Source: Sesamum alatum (Eukaryota > Streptophyta > Magnoliopsida > Lamiales > Pedaliaceae). From it: DNA of 64,000 nucleotides. Made by a program: the position numbers and the translations under genes. Positions 61,340 to 64,000 of this stretch are shown here, in pieces; positions within the stretch are counted from its first letter, which is position 1, and every line of letters starts with the position of its first letter. Below the pieces are notes generated by a model, which had not been told where the DNA came from, ran no database searches, and saw nothing but the letters and a program-made list of their open reading frames with translations. The DNA lies in NCBI GenBank assembly GCA_034509735.1, contig JACGWO010000008.1:12845864-12909863 (forward strand). The letters are read 5' to 3'.

Positions 61340-61995
61340 TTGTTCTACCCCAAGCCTTAATGCCACTAATACTTTTTTTAATCCCCAAATTCTCTAAAAT
61401 AAAAAGTTTTAATCAACTTCAACCAATAAGTCTATGCACGTTATTTATAGATAGCATAAAAAACTATTGCTGATAGACTAAACCTGATCCTTAGTTTAAT
61501 TATATATCCTGCATGGGTTACTTTCATCCTTGGTCACCTTCACCAATAATTCCTCAGTGCTTATTCATTTTATGCCAATAAATCGAAAACCAAACAAGGT
61601 TACATAGACCTTAACATAGACATTAATAAGGTGTATGATAAAGTGGATTGGCTCTTCCTTGAGAGAGTGTTAGGAAGACTTGGATTCCCCGTTTAGTTTA
61701 TTAATCTGATTATCTCTTGTATTTCATCTGTCTTTTAATCTTTTGTTCTGAACAACAAACAATTTGGTTTTTTCATACCACAGCGATAACTGTTTTTACG
61801 ATGCATAGAGGCCTTGAGTTTTCTCCTAAGCCAAGTTGAATAAGTTGGTGCAACCTATGGATTTGCAATATGTCGTTCTACTCCCAAAAAATTTTATCTT
61901 CTATTCGCCGATGATATGCTCATGTTTAGCAAGATGAGCATCAAGGATATGAAGTGTATTGCTCACGTCTTGATACTGATGCTAGGATTTTAGGT
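61340..61995 (+). pseudogene. LINE (L1-type) reverse transcriptase fragment
   Basis: Plus-strand islands in order: LIPKFSKIKSFNQLQPISLC near 61385 (finger region), DINKVYDKVDWLFLERVLGR near 61620, FVLNNKQFGFFIPQR near 61745 and LLFADDMLMFSKMSIKDM near 61895. The FADD catalytic box is intact, but stops and frame changes separate the islands. It would be the RT of a non-LTR retrotransposon. Endonuclease and C-terminal zinc region are absent. Confidence 0.8.
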
Positions 61996-62660
61996 TAATT
62001 GATTAATCTTAGCGATAATTACAGTCACCTCTCCTATTCTAATGGAATATACAGACTCCTCCCCTCTTACTAAAATTACAATCGCACCCTTCTGGCCAAT
62101 GGTCATTGAGGTTGATGACAGAGTGTAGAAAATGTACACTTGTGTCTGCTTTAAAAATTTAAAATATATATGTATTTAGGAAAAATAAAAAAAATTAAAT
62201 TAGCAATAAAGCCCTTAATCTTTTCCCGCTTGTAAGGGGCCCTCTATCTTCCTTATTCAAACCCCACTTTCAACTACAAGAAGCATTTCTCACTCTGCAG
62301 CAACCACCGTGAGGTACAAAGTTATAGACAGAGGTCTAAATACCAACACTAATGCTTTGCAGCATAATTCCATTGCAAAGGAGAAGTTGAGCCACGTTGA
62401 ACAGAGCTCTCATGGTGGTGTGAATTGTAAATCTATTGAAACACCACAATTGCGAAGAAATCATTGGCAAGCACATTTGGTACAAAATTAGGTAAACAAA
62501 ATATTGACAACCTTGGTCTTGTGGTGTTCATGTTTCTTTTGGTGAGGATGAGTGTTGCTGGGAGAGGGTGGCAATGCAGACCCCTCTCCAAACTGTTCAG
62601 AATTGGAATAATAGAAGTGTTGAGAGAAATTCGGAGTTGGGAAAAAACTAGATAGGAAAT
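61996..62660. other. No gene recognised
   Basis: Opens with AATTACAGTCACCTCTCC-type sequence reminiscent of MITE ends (compare 27692), but no inverse arm was found. A 60-codon frame at 62309 shows no family resemblance. Confidence 0.4.
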
Positions 62661-63780
62661 TTGCAGCCGGAAAATGAGATGCACAAAAAGTTTTCAATAA
62701 AAGTGCACATTAGAAAACTAAGAACCAGCTTCGACTTATTTTGTTCAAGCCAACCCGTGTGTCACGGGCGGACTCTTTTGTCGCAGCGGAATATCTCTTT
62801 TTCGCCCGTGATGCCTCTCAGGTTGCACTCAACCTTCGACCGACCTTCATCCATTCGAGTCGTAACGGTTTCCACGTCGTGTGTCTTCGACACTCGCAGC
62901 TCAGCAGCACAACATTCGAACGCCTCCCTGTGCGGCACCTTGTGCCCGGCACTTGCCTATCCGAAATGCCCATGTTCGTCGAGGGTCGCGGCACGCACGT
63001 CTTGCGTGTCTTCATGTCCAGCCCCAAATTGCTAGCTCGCCATCATGTATCTTGCCCACAATCTCGGGTCCTTTCGATACATCTCGCAATGGCTCGGAGC
63101 ATCCTCGCTCCTTTTCGGCACTATGGGCCATTCTTACACCCACGCCCATCGCATGCTCAACGTTCACACAGTACATAACCGACGCATGTCTTCACCATGC
63201 CCGTCTCATATGCCTCGCCCGAGTAGGACAACATCACAAGTCCATGGCCCAATTCGAATGCCAACATCTCGCATCAATCCCGCACGGCATGCCCAACATG
63301 CTTTCTTGTCTTTCGGCGTGGCCTCATACTTTGCCCACAGCACGGCGTCGCCCCACGACCGCGTATCTTAGCCAACGGACCCCCGTGCATGGCTCGAACT
63401 CAATAGCGCATGTCACGAGTTAGCTCACGAGGTCTTGGAGTGCTTGCCTCGATTGCTCATTCAGCATAGAGGTGTTGCCCCCTAATTTTTCGCAACCCGT
63501 GGGGCAACCTTGCACATAGCATGGAACCTCTTGACCCTTTTCTTGCCCAACATGGGCCATCCTGGTCCCACGACGCCCGTCCGGTTCCCATCCCATCCGG
63601 GGACTTTAGCCCTCCCTTCGAGGTGCCTAAAGCTGGCCCTTGGAGGCCCCAACATGCCCCCAAGGGTTGCTCATTTAGTGCCTTGCTGAACGGGGGAGGC
63701 TGGCTGGAGCTCACCACTGCATGCCCCCCTTATAATAGGCTTAAAACGAATTTCCCTTATTCCAGCAGTAGACATTAAAG
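62661..63780. other. GC-richer block of unknown identity with long overlapping open frames
   Basis: Base composition changes sharply from AT-rich to about even, and plus-strand frames stay open for 145-180 codons (longest 62881-63423). The predicted proteins are Ser/His/Arg/Pro-rich without a domain. On the minus strand CTATTATAAGGG near 63728 could be a TATA box. An LTR or leader of an unrelated retroelement is as likely as a gene. Confidence 0.4.
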
Positions 63781-64000
63781 TGGCCAAGGAGCGCACCTTT
63801 TTGCTATCTCCCTCGTCCGACGTCCAAATCACGTGCCGCTTGAACCATTGTGTAGCCTATGATGTCTACATCAAAAATTCATAGTTTCAGCCCCATCCGA
63901 TCATCCATCTTCTGGGAATTGCCCTCGCAATATTCTAAAACAGCCTTCTCCCCACCGCATTGGCAGGCTCCAAACATCGTCGTCGTTTCCTACTCAATCG
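63781..64000. other. Window end, nothing recognised
   Basis: Continues the composition of the preceding block. No feature can be supported. Confidence 0.4.

Noticed and set aside
62881..63423. 180-codon plus-strand frame as a host gene
   Set aside because: Ser/His/Arg/Pro-rich, no domain, overlapping open frames in the other plus frames; start and exon signals not convincing.

Overview
This window looks like repeat-rich, probably pericentromeric or otherwise gene-poor DNA from a flowering plant, most likely a eudicot. Ty1/copia, Ty3/gypsy (Tat-like), CACTA (En/Spm), LINE, Helitron-like and MITE-like sequences lie nested in one another. Almost every coding region has stops and frameshifts. 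I found no convincing intact host gene, no rRNA or tRNA gene and no CRISPR array. Lineage below eudicot is not resolved.

Layout. (1) About 1-24.4 kb is a nest of one copia family with LTRs of about 2.0-2.2 kb that begin TGTTAGAATAGGTGACC. Two plus-strand elements (F and A) lie head to tail in an LTR-internal-LTR-internal-LTR pattern. A solo LTR (9911-12135, TSD AACTA) sits in the RNase H region of A. A full-length minus-strand element G (13757-23702, TSD ATGGG) sits in the 3' LTR of A. (2) 24.5-29.5 kb holds a LINE 3' remnant, two Helitron-like loci, a long-TIR MITE and dispersed noncoding repeats. (3) 29500-40893 is a full-length Tat-like gypsy element with gag, PR, RT, RNase H, a second RNase H, IN, a minisatellite and an antisense gene of the transposase_28 type. 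Its 5' LTR carries a minus-strand copia solo LTR (29940-31925, TSD CTCTC). (4) 41059-51012 is a complete-ended CACTA transposon (24-bp TIRs, TSD ATT). It has a TNP2-type transposase gene and a second gene of the transposase_24 type, both on the minus strand, and three clusters of a GGAACGGT motif. (5) 51-53.3 kb is a probable old gypsy LTR and AT-rich repeats. (6) 53.3-60.6 kb is a 5'-truncated copia element E split by a solo LTR (54004-56029, TSD GGATG), with its 3' LTR at 58451-60598. (7) 60.6-64 kb holds a LINE reverse-transcriptase fragment and a GC-richer block of unknown identity.

How the parts relate. Copia members have repeatedly inserted into relatives and into the gypsy LTR, and three of these insertions later collapsed to solo LTRs. 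Joining sequence across each solo LTR recovers the interrupted sequence with a 5-bp TSD. Element G has two similar LTRs but a badly decayed pol, which suggests it was mobilised in trans. In the CACTA element the GGAACGGT clusters lie at both ends and also directly upstream of a TATA box for the second gene, suggesting transposase-responsive promoters.

All alignments to families were done by eye from remembered consensus patterns. Percentages and lineage names should be treated as estimates.
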